Assembly: GCA_963734125.1 (NCBI GenBank)
Contig: CAVTGB010000021.1
Coordinates: 1-64,000, forward strand
DNA length: 64,000 nucleotides
Origin: DATARH01 sp963734125
Lineage (GTDB): Bacteria; Pseudomonadota; Alphaproteobacteria; ATCC43930; CGMCC-115725
Direction of reading: 5' to 3'
A program made the translations under genes and the position numbers. Below, one piece after another: positions 31,144 to 40,203 of the stretch (position 1 is the stretch's first letter; each line of letters begins with the position of its first letter). The notes below the pieces were generated by a model, which searched no databases, had not been told where the DNA came from, and saw only the letters and a list, made by a program, of their open reading frames with translations.

Positions 31144-31535
31144 TGCGGCTGCTCCACACGATGATTCGGGTGAACAATCTCGACGAATCGCTAAAGTTCT
31201 ACTGCGACCGGCTTGGGATGAAGCTGCTGCGCAGGAAGGACTATCCCTCCGGCGAGTTCACGCTGGCCTTTGTCGGGTACGGCGGCGAGGATGAAAACGC
31301 CGTCATCGAACTGACCTGGAACTGGGGCACCGCGAAGTACGAGCTGGGCAACGCGTTTGGCCATCTCGCGATCGGCGTGGACGATATCTACAAAACCTGC
31401 GCCGATTTGAAAGCGATGGGCGTCAAGGTGACGCGCGAGCCGGGCCCGATGAAGCATGGCACAACCGTGATCGCCTTCATCGAGGATCCCAACGGCTATA
31501 AGATCGAATTGATCGAGCAGCAGCGCGCGGCCTGA
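31143..31535 (+). CDS. gloA: Lactoylglutathione lyase (glyoxalase I)
   Basis: 130 residues, full length for bacterial GloA. It isomerises the hemithioacetal of methylglyoxal and glutathione to S-lactoylglutathione. The four metal ligands are visible: His5 in LLHTMIRV, Glu in AVIELTWNWG, His in NAFGHLAIGVDDIY and Glu in NGYKIELIE. The pattern GTAKYELGNAFGHLAI without the eukaryotic insertions suggests the Ni-type enzyme. It overlaps the UPF0175 gene by one base. Downstream begins repeat copy B. Glutathione use again points to a proteobacterium-like cell. Confidence 0.93.
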   Translation: MRLLHTMIRVNNLDESLKFYCDRLGMKLLRRKDYPSGEFTLAFVGYGGEDENAVIELTWNWGTAKYELGNAFGHLAIGVDDIYKTCADLKAMGVKVTREPGPMKHGTTVIAFIEDPNGYKIELIEQQRAA

Positions 31536-31621
31536 ACGGGATTTCACCGCCAAGGCGCACAGCCGCAGAAAGAGAGGCTGGATTGGCCGCGGCCGCGGCG
31601 ATGTTCGAGATCGCGCCACGC

Positions 31622-31878
31622 CGCGATCACCCCGAATCGATTGACGATAGAATCGCCGGCTCTTGACAATTCCGTGCGATGGCCCTCAGAGCCGATGCGG
31701 TGAATCGCAATTTTTCGCTGCGATTTGCGCGATTGCGGGTGCAGACGCTTCGACCGGACCAGGGCATTCTCTTGACGCAAGGGGCCGGAACGTGCCGACG
31801 GGACGCGGCTCTCCCGCGCTGCCATATCCTTCATTCTATCCCTCGATGCGGCGATTCATAAGGCTGAACCGTTCAGCC
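31622..31878 (+). repeat. 257-bp dispersed repeat, copy B (inverted relative to copy A)
   Basis: Reverse complement of 2049-2306 with substitutions and a variable centre. The outer end carries the 17-bp palindrome GGCTGAACCGTTCAGCC (31862-31878); the gene-facing end begins CGCGATCACCCC (31622-31633) about 86 bp after the gloA stop. The foldable block AGAGCCG/CGGCTCT and the conserved GACAATTCCGTGCGATGG segment are kept. An open frame of 96 codons crosses it on the minus strand, but copy A does not preserve it, so I do not call a gene. Both copies lie directly behind a gene in the same relative orientation. Confidence 0.8.
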
Positions 31879-31948
31879 CCTCTATGCTGTGCCCTGCGCG
31901 TACCCTATTACCCTCGCCCCTATATTGACGGTGACCTTATGGACCGAG

Positions 31949-31995
31949 CCTCTCCCACCGGGAGAGGCCGCCGCCTTGCGGCGGGTGAGGGCGGG
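31949..31995. repeat. Double hairpin with REP-like element, copy 2
   Basis: Two adjacent hairpins: CCTCTCCC/GGGAGAGG (31949-31967, loop ACC) and CCGCCGC/GCGGCGG (31968-31984, loop CTT), then GTGAGGGCGGG. The second hairpin plus tail matches 7159-7186. It lies in the non-coding stretch 31879-32165, where I see no gene. Confidence 0.6.
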
Positions 31996-32149
31996 AGAGG
32001 GAACAGCGTCCTCGCTTGGGGTGAGGGCGCCGATTGAAACAGAAAGCGCGAAAACCTTTTTCACTGGGTCGCATCGCGACGGTTTTCGCAGGTGTTTTCT
32101 CCCGTTGGCGAGCGCAATGCTCCGCCCGAGGATGTTGGAGCCCGTGCGA

Positions 32150-32180
32150 GCGCGAAGGGTGCGCTCCCGCCTTCCTCACG
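32150..32180. other. Probable chimeric junction 2 (block 2 to block 3)
   Basis: The RNase R frame coming from the right keeps family identity up to RLTYDRVQAARE and then runs into unrelated codons. The sequence to the left contains the REP-like hairpin shared with 7159, so it belongs to block 2. Everything to the right is alphaproteobacterial in gene order. No mobile-element end is seen. As at junction 1, a contig join from two organisms is the simplest explanation. Confidence 0.7.
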
Positions 32181-33338
32181 CGCCGCCTGGACCCGATCAT
32201 AGGTCAGCCGCGCCGCCGAGCGCATGACCGCGCGCTCGAAGCGGTGTCGCCGCTTGCGCCCAGCGTCGTCGATCCACAAATGCACGGCGAGGCACGGCCG
32301 CTCGGCGCCCGGCACCAGCGAACACAGATCGTTGGAGAGCGCCTCCGGCAGCATCGGCACGACCCGGTCGGGGAAATAGGCCGAGTTGCCGCGGCGCGCC
32401 GCCTCGCGGTCGAGCGCGCTGCCGGGGATGACGTACGCACTCACATCGGCGATCGCGACGACGAGGTGCCAGCCGCCGGGATTGCCCGGGTCGGGATCGG
32501 GCTCGGCCCACACCGCGTCATCGAAATCGCGGGCGTCGCTGTCGTCGATCGTGACCAGCGCGAGGGTGCGCAGATCGACGCGGCCGATCGGATCGGCGGG
32601 CCGCGCGGCGGCGGCTTCGGCGAGCGCGGCGGGCGGGAATTCACTCGGAATATCGAACGCGGCGATCGTCATCAGGCTGATCGCGCCGGGGGCATTGGCG
32701 GGACCGAGGCGTTCGAGGATGCGGACGCGCCAGCCAAAGCGGCGCGACGGCAGCGCCTCGGCGACCACCAGTTCATCATCGCCGAGCCCAGCCGCATCAT
32801 GGCCGAGCACAGGATATTCGCCCTTGTCGCGGCGATCGACGGGAATCACCGCGCCGCCCTCGCGCGTCCGGCGGAAGGTGCCGACAATGCGGTTCGCTTC
32901 ACTACTTCCGGGGGAGTCGAGCCGGCGGATGATTTCGGCTTCGATCTCGCCCGAATCGCGGTGGATCAGCCGGGCCAACGCGCGCTCGCCGGACTGGAGC
33001 TCCTCGCCGGCCGCGCCGATCAGGCGAAAGCTCGGCGGCTCGCCGCTCCCCGGCCAAGCCAGCGGGCGGGCCAAGGGGAAACCGTCCGTATCGTTGCCAA
33101 ACCGCTCGACCGGCATGATCTCGGGAAGCGCCGGCCCGGCGATGAATTTGCGGTTGGCACCGCGCACCAGTTCGCCGGACCGCCCGACCTTGCGCAAGAG
33201 GTCGCGCAACGCCGGCTGTTCGGCCGGTCCCAGCCCGAAGGCGCGGGCAATCTCGCGCGTGCCGAGCGCGCCCGGATGGTTGCGCAGGAATTCGATCAGC
33301 GCCTCGGGCGAGGGCAGAGACTGTCGGGTTCGGCTCAC
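32166..33338 (-). CDS. rnr: Ribonuclease R, N-terminal two-thirds (truncated)
   Basis: RNase R is a 3'-5' exoribonuclease that degrades structured RNA. From a GTG at 33338 the chain has the N-terminal winged-helix region (EALIEFLRNHPGALGTREIA), cold-shock/OB domains (AVIPVDRRDKGEYPVLGHD), then the RNB catalytic domain with DDSDARDFDDAVW (metal-binding Asp residues), VVAIADVSAYVIPGSALD and GNSAYFPDRVVPMLPEALSN. Homology stops at TYDRVQAARE near 32166, so the rest of RNB and the S1 domain are lost; the open frame merely continues to 32061. An upstream start at 33353 is possible. It follows topA in the same direction, an order known from alphaproteobacteria. Confidence 0.88.
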
Positions 33339-33357
33339 GTTTCTGCAGACCAACTAT

Positions 33358-33385
33358 AGTCGTCCCGACCTTCGTCGGGATGACT
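33358..33385. terminator. Hairpin between topA and rnr
   Basis: AGTCGTCCCGAC (33358-33369) pairs with GTCGGGATGACT (33374-33385) around CTTC, with one G-T pair. It lies just behind the topA stop (33409, minus strand) and just ahead of rnr. There is no strong U-run, so termination may be partial. Confidence 0.5.
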
Positions 33386-33408
33386 ATTCATGGTCAGGCC
33401 GGTCATCG

Positions 33409-36101
33409 TCAGGCGGGGCGGCGGCGCGCCGGCTTTTTTGCTGTGGCTTTCGCAGGCCGCTTTGCCTTCGCCCGGGGCTTTGCCGCAGCGCGGCGCGCCG
33501 GCGGCTTTGCGCCAGTGCGCGAGCTGGCCGGTGCGGCTTTGGCGGCGGCAGCTCTCTTGGCCGGGCGGCGCGCCTTGCCCTTGGCGCGCTGCGCCGCGAG
33601 CAGTTCGACCGCCGCATCGAGCCCGAAACTGTCGGGGTCGGCGCCTTTCGGCAACGAGGCGATGATCCCATCGTGACTGACATAGGGTCCATAGCGCCCG
33701 CGGTATAACGGGATCGCTCCGCCGGCGGGATGAGGGCCGAGCTCGCGCAACAATTGGGGGCCGCGCCGCCCGCCGGTCTTGGCCTCGGCCAACAGGGTCA
33801 CCGCCCGGTTGAGCCCGATCGTCAAGACGTCGTCATCGGCGGCGAGCGAGGTAAACGATCCGCCGTGCTTGATATAAGCGCCGTAACGGCCGATCCCGGC
33901 GGTGATCGGCTCGCCGGTCTCGGGGTGGCGGCCGATCTCGCGCGGCAGGGCGAGCAGGCGCAGCGCCGTGTCGAGATCGATATCGGTGGGTTTCAGCCCG
34001 CGCGGGAGCGCGACCCGTCTCGGCTTGTTGTCGTTCTCGGCTTCGCCGAGCTGGAGGTAATGGCCGTAGGGACCCTTCTTCAGCCCGACGCTCTGGCCGC
34101 TTACGGGATCGCTGCCGAGCACCGTGTCGGCGCCGCCGGTCTCGCCCTCGGCCTCGGCCCCGAAGGCGCGCGTGTAGCGGCATTCAGGGTAATTGGAGCA
34201 GCCGATAAAGGCGCCGAAGCGACCGAGCTTGAGGGAAAGCCGGCCCTTGCCGCAGCCCGGACACAGGCGCGGATCGCGCCCGGTCGCGTTATCCGGGCCG
34301 TCCTCGGGGAAGAAATGGCGGCCGAGCTCGGCATCGAGCGCTTCGAGCACCGCTTTGATCGTCAAATCCTTGGTGTCGCCAACCGCGGCCGAAAAATCGC
34401 GCCAGAAATCGCGCAACAGGGCCTTCCAGTCGACCCGTCCGCCGGAGACCTCGTCGAGCTGGTTTTCCAGATCGGCGGTGAAATTGTATTCGACATAGCG
34501 CTCGAAAAAGCTGGTCAGAAACGCGGTGACGAGGCGGCCGCGGTCCTCCGGCACGAAGCGGCGTTTGTCGAGCGTCACGTATTCGCGGTCCTGCAGAACC
34601 TGCAGGATCGAGGCATAGGTCGAGGGCCGGCCGATGCCGAGTTCTTCGAGCTTCTTGACGAGGCTCGCCTCGGTGTAGCGCGGCGGCGGCTGGGTGAAAT
34701 GCTGCGCCGGGGTCGACCGCGCCGCGCGTCAGGCGCTCCTTCTCGCGCATATTCGGCAGGCGTCGGCCTTCGCCGTCTTCGTCTGCCGCGTCGTCGCGGT
34801 CTTCCTGGTAGAGCTTCAGGAACCCGTCGAACACGACGACCGAGCCGGTCGCATGCAGGCGGACCCGGCCGCTCGGATCGGCGATGTCGATGCTGACCTG
34901 ATCGAGCAGGGCCGATGCCATCTGGCTCGCCACCGTGCGCTTCCAGATCAGCTCGTAGAGGCGGCGCTGGTCGTTGTCGAGATGGCGGGCGACGTCGCCG
35001 GGCCGGCGCGCGAGATCGGTCGGGCGGATCGCCTCGTGCGCCTCCTGCGCGTTCTTGGCTGGGCTGCGATAGACCCGCGGCTCGGCCCGGCACATAGCGC
35101 GCGCCGTATTCGGCGCCGATCAGCTGGCGCGCGGCGGCGATCGCCTCGGCGGCGATGGCGACGCCGTCGGTGCGCATATAGGTGATGAGGCCGACCGTGT
35201 CGCCGTCGAGATCGATCCCCTCGTAAAGCCGCTGCGCGACCCGCATCGTCCGGCTCGCGCCGAAGCCGAGCTTGCGCGAGGCTTCCTGCTGCAGGGTCGA
35301 GGTGGTGAACGGCGGAAACGGGTTGCGCCGCACCTCGCGGTGCTCGACCGAGGCGACGCTGAATTCGCCGGCGGCGAGGATTGCCGCGGCGGCGGCGCGG
35401 GCCTTGGCCTCGCTGTCGAGGTCGAAGCGGTCGAGCTTCTTCCCGTCGAGATGCGACAGGCGCGCGGTGAAACGCTCGCCCGCCTCGGTCTCGAACTCGA
35501 CCTCGATCGTCCAGTATTCGCGCGCCCGGAAGGCTTCGATCTCGGCTTCGCGCTCGCAAATGAGGCGCAGCGCCACCGATTGCACGCGGCCGGCAGAGCG
35601 GCTGCCGGGCAGTTTGCGCCACAAGACCGGCGACAGCGTGAACCCGACCAGGTAGTCGAGCGCGCGCCGCGCTAGATAGGCGTCGACCAGTTCGCCATCG
35701 ATCTCGCGCGGATGACGGAAGGCTTCGAGGACGGCGCTGCGCGTCACCTCGTTGAAGACGACGCGGCTCACTTCGACATCCTTCAAGGCGCGGCGCGCCT
35801 TCAGCACCTCGCGCACATGCCAGGAGATCGCCTCGCCTTCGCGGTCGGGGTCGGTGGCGAGAAACAGCTTGTCGGCGCCGCGCAGCGCCTGGGCTATCTC
35901 CTTGATGTGCTTTTCGGCCTTGCCGTCGACCTCCCACGACATCGCGAAATCGTCGTCGGGCAGGACCGACCCGTCCTTGGCCGGCAGGTCGCGGATATGG
36001 CCATAGCTGGCGACGACCCTGTAGTCGCGCCCGAGGTATTTGTTGATGGTTTTCGCCTTGGCCGGCAACTCGACGACAACGACGTTCATGGGGACATTCA
36101 A
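33409..36101 (-). CDS. topA: DNA topoisomerase I (two frameshifts)
   Basis: Type IA topoisomerase that relaxes negative supercoils. The TOPRIM domain opens VVVVELPAKAKTINKYLG, where the usual E-S-P-A-K reads E-L-P-A-K, and has FLATDPDREGEAISWH. The active-site Tyr lies in GLITYMRTDG. A slip near 35095 continues as KNAQEAHEAIRPTDL and WKRTVASQMASALLDQ; a second near 34725 continues as PPPRYTEASLVKKLEELGIG and RPSTYASILQVLQD. The C-terminus has one zinc-ribbon (CPGCGKGR to CSNYPEC), repeated GxYGPY/YGAYIKH modules, and a Lys/Ala/Pro-rich tail of about 60 residues. Total is about 890 residues, normal for alphaproteobacteria. Met codons at 36101 and 36089 both fit. Confidence 0.92.
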
Positions 36102-36125
36102 AAAATGGGCGGCGCTAAGCCTGAG

Positions 36126-37280
36126 CTAGCGGAGCGAGACCAGATTGCCGGGATGACGCTCGACGCGGCCGGCCAGTTCCAATTCGAGGAGGAGGGTGGC
36201 GACCGCCGAAGCAGACAATTGGCATTGGCGCACCAGTTCGTCAACCGCGACCGGCGTCGGGCTCAGTTTTTCGATGATCAGGTCGAGCGCGGCATCCGCG
36301 TTCACGGGGGCGCCCGGAGCCGGCATTGGCGCCATCACCGATCGCGGGCGCGCGGCCGGATTGAGCGGCAGGCGGGGTTGTGCGGTCGCAATCTCCGGCG
36401 CCGGCGCGCGGCCATGCAACAGCGGCCCGAGCTGTTCGATGATATCGGCGGCGGTCTCGGTCAGGGTCGCCCCGTTGCGCAGGAGATCGTTGGTGCCGCG
36501 GCTGCGCGGGTCGAGCGGGGAACCCGGCACCGCGAAAACTTCGCGCCCCTGTTCCAGGGCATACCGCGCCGTGATCAGCGACCCGGATTTCGCCGCCGCC
36601 TCAACGACGACGATGCCGAGCGCGATCCCCGAGATGATGCGGTTGCGGCGCGGGAAGTGGCGGGCCTGCGGCTCGCTGCCGAGCGGCAATTCGGCGAGGA
36701 TCGCGCCATCCCGGGCGAGCGCGTTGTGAAGGTCGCGGTTCTCCTCGGGATAGACGATGTCGACGCCACCGGCGACGACCGCGACAGAGCCCGTTGAGAG
36801 CGCGCCCAAATGCGCTGCCGCGTCGATCCCGCGGGCCAGCCCGGAGACGACGACGATCCCAGCCTCGCCCAGGCCCGCGGCGAGCTCGCGAGCGAGGCGG
36901 CGGCCGTTGGCCGAGGCGTTGCGCGCGCCAACGACGGCGACCATCGGGGCGAGGAGCATCTCAGGCCGGCCGAGCACCGTCAGCACCGGCGGCGCATCCT
37001 CGACCGCGGCGAGCGCGCCCGGATAGAGCGGCTCGCCCCAACAGATGACCGAGCCGCCGAGGCGTTCGATCGCCGCCAGTTCCGACTCGGCTGCGCGGCG
37101 GGTCAGCGCGATCACGGGTCGTGACAGGCGCGGCAGCGCGTCGAGCGCGGCGGCGGCCGAGCCAAAGCGGCGTAAGAGCGCGTAGAACGTTACCGGCCCG
37201 ACACTTTCGCTGCGCGAGAGGCGCAGCCAGTCGAGGCGCTCCTGCGGTTCGAGCGAGCGTGCGGATGGTGTTGTTTCCAG
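36126..37280 (-). CDS. dprA: DNA processing protein DprA (start uncertain)
   Basis: DprA loads RecA on incoming single-stranded DNA. The N-terminal part reads ERLDWLRLSRSESVGPVTFY and LLRRFGSAAAALDALPRL, which requires reading upstream of the GTG at 37115 back to about 37280; no ATG or GTG exists there in frame, so the start is either a CTG (37280) or hidden by a base error at the plsY overlap. The Rossmann core shows VAVVGARNASANGRRLAREL, VSGLARGIDAAAH, GGVDIVYPEENRDL, FPRRNRIISGIALGIVVVEA and GSLITARYALEQGREVFAVP. A winged-helix C-terminus ends ERHPGNLVSLR. It lies between topA and plsY as in many alphaproteobacteria. Confidence 0.9.
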   Translation of the reverse strand: METTPSARSLEPQERLDWLRLSRSESVGPVTFYALLRRFGSAAAALDALPRLSRPVIALTRRAAESELAAIERLGGSVICWGEPLYPGALAAVEDAPPVLTVLGRPEMLLAPMVAVVGARNASANGRRLARELAAGLGEAGIVVVSGLARGIDAAAHLGALSTGSVAVVAGGVDIVYPEENRDLHNALARDGAILAELPLGSEPQARHFPRRNRIISGIALGIVVVEAAAKSGSLITARYALEQGREVFAVPGSPLDPRSRGTNDLLRNGATLTETAADIIEQLGPLLHGRAPAPEIATAQPRLPLNPAARPRSVMAPMPAPGAPVNADAALDLIIEKLSPTPVAVDELVRQCQLSASAVATLLLELELAGRVERHPGNLVSLR

Positions 37281-37288
37281 GGCCGCTC

Positions 37289-37876
37289 TCAGCCTTTTCC
37301 GAAGGAGATCCGGCTCTCGCTGCCGGCCAAGAGCCGCCGGATGTTGTCATGGTGGCGCAGGATGACGAGGAGCGCGATCCCGGCGATGAGGCAAGCCCGC
37401 GCCGGCTCGACAAGGACCGCCGCAAGCGCCGCGGCGGCAACCGCCGCGACCAGCGCGGCCAAGGACGAATAGCGCCAGAGGGCCGCCGTCGCCAGCCAAA
37501 GAAGGAACGCGAGCAGCGCCACCGGCCAGGCCAGTGCCAAGAGGACGCCGAGTGCCGTCGCCACCCCCTTGCCGCCGCGGAACCCGAGCCACACCGGGAA
37601 CGAATGGCCGATAACGACCGCGGCGCCACCGGCGAGCGCAGCCTCTTCGCTCCACGCGCAGCCGATCAGCGCGGCGCCGGCGCCTTTGGCCACGTCGAAG
37701 GCGAGGGTCAGCGCAGCGAGCGGCTTACTACCGGTGCGCAGGACATTAGTCGCGCCGATACTGCCCGAGCCGATCGCGCGGATGTCGCCCCGCCCGGCGA
37801 TCCGGGTCAGGATGAGACCGAACGGGATCGAGCCCAGCAGGTAGCCGATGACGGCGGCGGCGAGGATCGCGGTCAT
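37289..37876 (-). CDS. plsY: Glycerol-3-phosphate acyltransferase PlsY
   Basis: Integral membrane enzyme that acylates glycerol-3-phosphate from acyl-phosphate, the first step of phospholipid synthesis. 195 residues, intact, with about five to seven hydrophobic spans. Conserved loops: GYLLGSIPFGLILTR, GDIRAIGSGSIGATNVLRTG, GHSFPVWLGFRGGKGVATAL and the end LRHHDNIRRLLAGSE. ATG 37876 is close behind the pseudo-dihydroorotase gene stop (37882). Its TGA nearly touches dprA. Confidence 0.95.
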   Translation of the reverse strand: MTAILAAAVIGYLLGSIPFGLILTRIAGRGDIRAIGSGSIGATNVLRTGSKPLAALTLAFDVAKGAGAALIGCAWSEEAALAGGAAVVIGHSFPVWLGFRGGKGVATALGVLLALAWPVALLAFLLWLATAALWRYSSLAALVAAVAAAALAAVLVEPARACLIAGIALLVILRHHDNIRRLLAGSESRISFGKG

Positions 37877-37881
37877 CCCGT

Positions 37882-39176
37882 TTACCCCTGGCGTTCGAAG
37901 ATCGTCCGGCCGTCGACGATCGTGCGTTCGACCCGCCCCTCCACCGGGCGGCCGTCAAACGGCGCGTTTTTCGATTTGGACCGGAACTCGTCGGTCTTGA
38001 TGCGCCAGCCCAAGTCGGGGTCGAAGACCACCAGATCGGCCGGAGCGCCCGGCCGCAATCGGCCGACCTCGAACCCGAGAATGCGCGCCGGGTTGATGGT
38101 CAGATGCCGCAATACCTCGATCAGAGTGAGGTGACGGTTGTGATAGAGCTCCAGCGACAATGGCAAGAGCGTCTCCAGCCCGACGATCCCATAGCTTGCC
38201 GAGCTGAACGGCAAGCGTTTCGAAATCCTGGTCCCACGGCGCGTGGTCGCTGGCGATGGCGTCGATCGTGCCGTCGCGCAAGCCTTCGACGACGGCGCGG
38301 CGGTCGGCTTCACTGCGCAACGGCGGCGACAGTTTGGCAAAGGTCCGGTAGTCCCCGATCGCGGTTTCGTTCAGCGCAAAATAGGGTGGCGCGGTGTCGC
38401 AACTCACCGGCAGCCCGTCCGCCTTGGCCTGGCGGATTGCATCGATCGCGGCCGCCGTCGAGACATGGGCGACGTGGTAGCGCGCGCCGGTCAATTCCAC
38501 CAGGCGCAGATCGCGCTCGACCATGATCACCTCAGCCAAGGGCGTGATCGCCGGAAGCCCGAGCCGGGTCGCGATTTCGCCTTCGGTAACTTCCCCCGCT
38601 CCGGCCAGAACTCGGTTCCTCGGGATGCTGGATCACGAGCTGATCAAAGGTGTGTGCATAGGCCAGCACCCGGCGCATGACCAACGCATCGGCGATCGCC
38701 TTGACGCCGTCGGTAAAGCCGACCGCGCCATCGGCCGCCAGGAGGCCGATCTCGGTCAGCTCGCGGCCCTTCATCCCCTTGGTGGCGGCGGCGTAGGTGT
38801 GGATCTTGGCGAGCTTTACCTCGCGAGCGCGCCGCGCCAGGAACTCGACGACCGAGACATCGTCGACCGGCGGCTCGGTGTTGGGCAGCGCTACCATCGT
38901 CGTGACCCCGCCGGCCGCCGCGGCCTGCCCGCCGCTCTCGATCGACTCCATGTGCTCGGCGCCGGGCTCGCGTAGCTGCACCCGCATGTCGACAAGCCCC
39001 GGCGCCAGGCACAACCCGGCGAGGTCGACGATCTCGACGTCGGCGCCGAGGCCTTCGCCGAGATTTCCGCCAAGTGCCGCAATCCGGTCCCCCTCGATGA
39101 GGAGATCGCCCGACGCGTCGCGCCCGCTGTCGGGATCGATGAGACGGGCGTTGCGGTAGAGGCGTCGCGCGGTCAC
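37882..39176 (-). CDS. Non-catalytic dihydroorotase-like subunit (PyrC'; two frameshifts)
   Basis: Dihydroorotase fold, about 430 residues, from GTG 39176. The first metal motif of active enzymes, D-x-H-x-H, reads GLVDMRVQLREPGAEHMES, so both His are replaced (Arg, Gln). This is the hallmark of the inactive partner that forms a dodecamer with aspartate carbamoyltransferase in many proteobacteria. Other family segments persist: AAAGGVTTMVALPNTEPPVD, YHVAHVSTAAAIDAIR, CDTAPPYFALNE, AIASDHAPWDQD. Slips occur near 38605 and 38225, after which YGIVGLETLLPLSLELYH, LTINPARILGFEVGRL and NAPFDGRPVEGRV continue. The gene follows pyrB by 10 bp. An active pyrC is present at 41484, which fits this role. 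Confidence 0.85.
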
Positions 39177-39186
39177 GGGATCGCCT

Positions 39187-40140
39187 TTATTGGATCGGCG
39201 GGTTGTTGCCGAATTCGCCGGTGAGGATTTCGAGGCACGCCATGCGCACCGCGACTCCCATCTCGACCTGCTGGCGAATGAGGCTCCGGTCGATGTCGTC
39301 GGCGACCTCGCTGCCGATCTCGACGCCACGGTTCATCGGCCCCGGATGCATGATGAGGGCGTCGGATTTGGCCAGCTTCAGCTTGTCGTAATCGAGCCCG
39401 AAGAAATGGAAGTATTCGCGGGTCGACGGGATAAACGAGCCGTGCATCCGCTCCAACTGCAGCCGCAGCATCATGATGATGTCGACGTCACGGAGCCCGG
39501 CCGCCATGTCGTGAAACACCTCGACACCAAGCCGCTCGATCTCGGCCGGCAACAGGGTGCGCGGCGCCACCACCCGCACCCGGGCGCCCATCACATTCAA
39601 CAGCGCAATGTTGGAGCGCGCCACCCGGCTGTGCAGCACGTCGCCGCAGATCGCCACGACGAGGCCGCCGAGCCGTCCCTTGCGGCGGCGGATCGTCAGC
39701 GCGTCGAGAAGCGCCTGGGTCGGGTGCTCGTGGCCGCCATCGCCGGCGTTGATGACGGCGCAATCAACCTTTTCCGAGAGGAGCTGCACCGCGCCCAACT
39801 CGGGATGGCGCACGACCAGCACATCGGGGTGCATCGCGTTCAGCGTCATCGCCGTATCGATAAGCGTCTCGCCCTTGCGCATCGAGGAGACTTCGACCGC
39901 CATGTTGATGACGTCGGCGCCGAGCCGTTTCCCGGCCACCTCGAACGAGGTGCGGGTGCGGGTCGAGTTCTCGAAAAAGCAGTTGATCAGCGTGCGACCA
40001 CGCAGCCGCGCGGTTTTCTTGTCGGCCTGACGGGAGAGTTCAACATAGCCGTCGGCGAGATCGAGGATGTGCTCGATATCATCGCGGCCCAGCCCATCGA
40101 TGCCGAGCAGATGCCGGTGCGCGAACGCATATTCCCGCAT
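39187..40140 (-). CDS. pyrB: Aspartate carbamoyltransferase catalytic subunit
   Basis: Second step of pyrimidine synthesis: carbamoyl phosphate plus aspartate to carbamoyl aspartate. 317 residues, intact. Carbamoyl-phosphate loop FFENSTRTRTSFEVAGKRLG, the 80s-loop region VSSMRKGETLIDT, VINAGDGGHEHPTQALLDAL, GDVLHSRVARSNI, and the Asp-binding MLRLQLERM and MHPGPMNRGVEI. No pyrI-type regulatory gene is adjacent; the dihydroorotase-like gene downstream is the expected structural partner. ATG 40140 has no strong upstream Shine-Dalgarno. It opens the pyrB-pyrC'-plsY-dprA-topA-rnr run. Confidence 0.96.
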   Translation of the reverse strand: MREYAFAHRHLLGIDGLGRDDIEHILDLADGYVELSRQADKKTARLRGRTLINCFFENSTRTRTSFEVAGKRLGADVINMAVEVSSMRKGETLIDTAMTLNAMHPDVLVVRHPELGAVQLLSEKVDCAVINAGDGGHEHPTQALLDALTIRRRKGRLGGLVVAICGDVLHSRVARSNIALLNVMGARVRVVAPRTLLPAEIERLGVEVFHDMAAGLRDVDIIMMLRLQLERMHGSFIPSTREYFHFFGLDYDKLKLAKSDALIMHPGPMNRGVEIGSEVADDIDRSLIRQQVEMGVAVRMACLEILTGEFGNNPPIQ

Positions 40141-40203
40141 GAGCCCCGGACTATAGGGATGCGATAAAAGGGCGGCAAGGCCGGGACGGGCCGACGCCGC
40201 GCT

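Noticed and set aside
31544..31834. 96-codon gene across repeat copy B
   Set aside because: The frame is not preserved in copy A and has no ribosome site.
2049..31878. Composite transposon bounded by the two inverted repeats
   Set aside because: About 29 kb of housekeeping genes lie between them, no transposase or target duplication is present, and both copies lie close to probable contig joins.
32034..33359. Long open frame antisense to rnr
   Set aside because: Low-complexity Arg/Ala/Gly-rich translation without motifs, and it crosses junction 2.
39190..40167. Long open frame antisense to pyrB
   Set aside because: Shadow of a fully intact, clearly identified gene.
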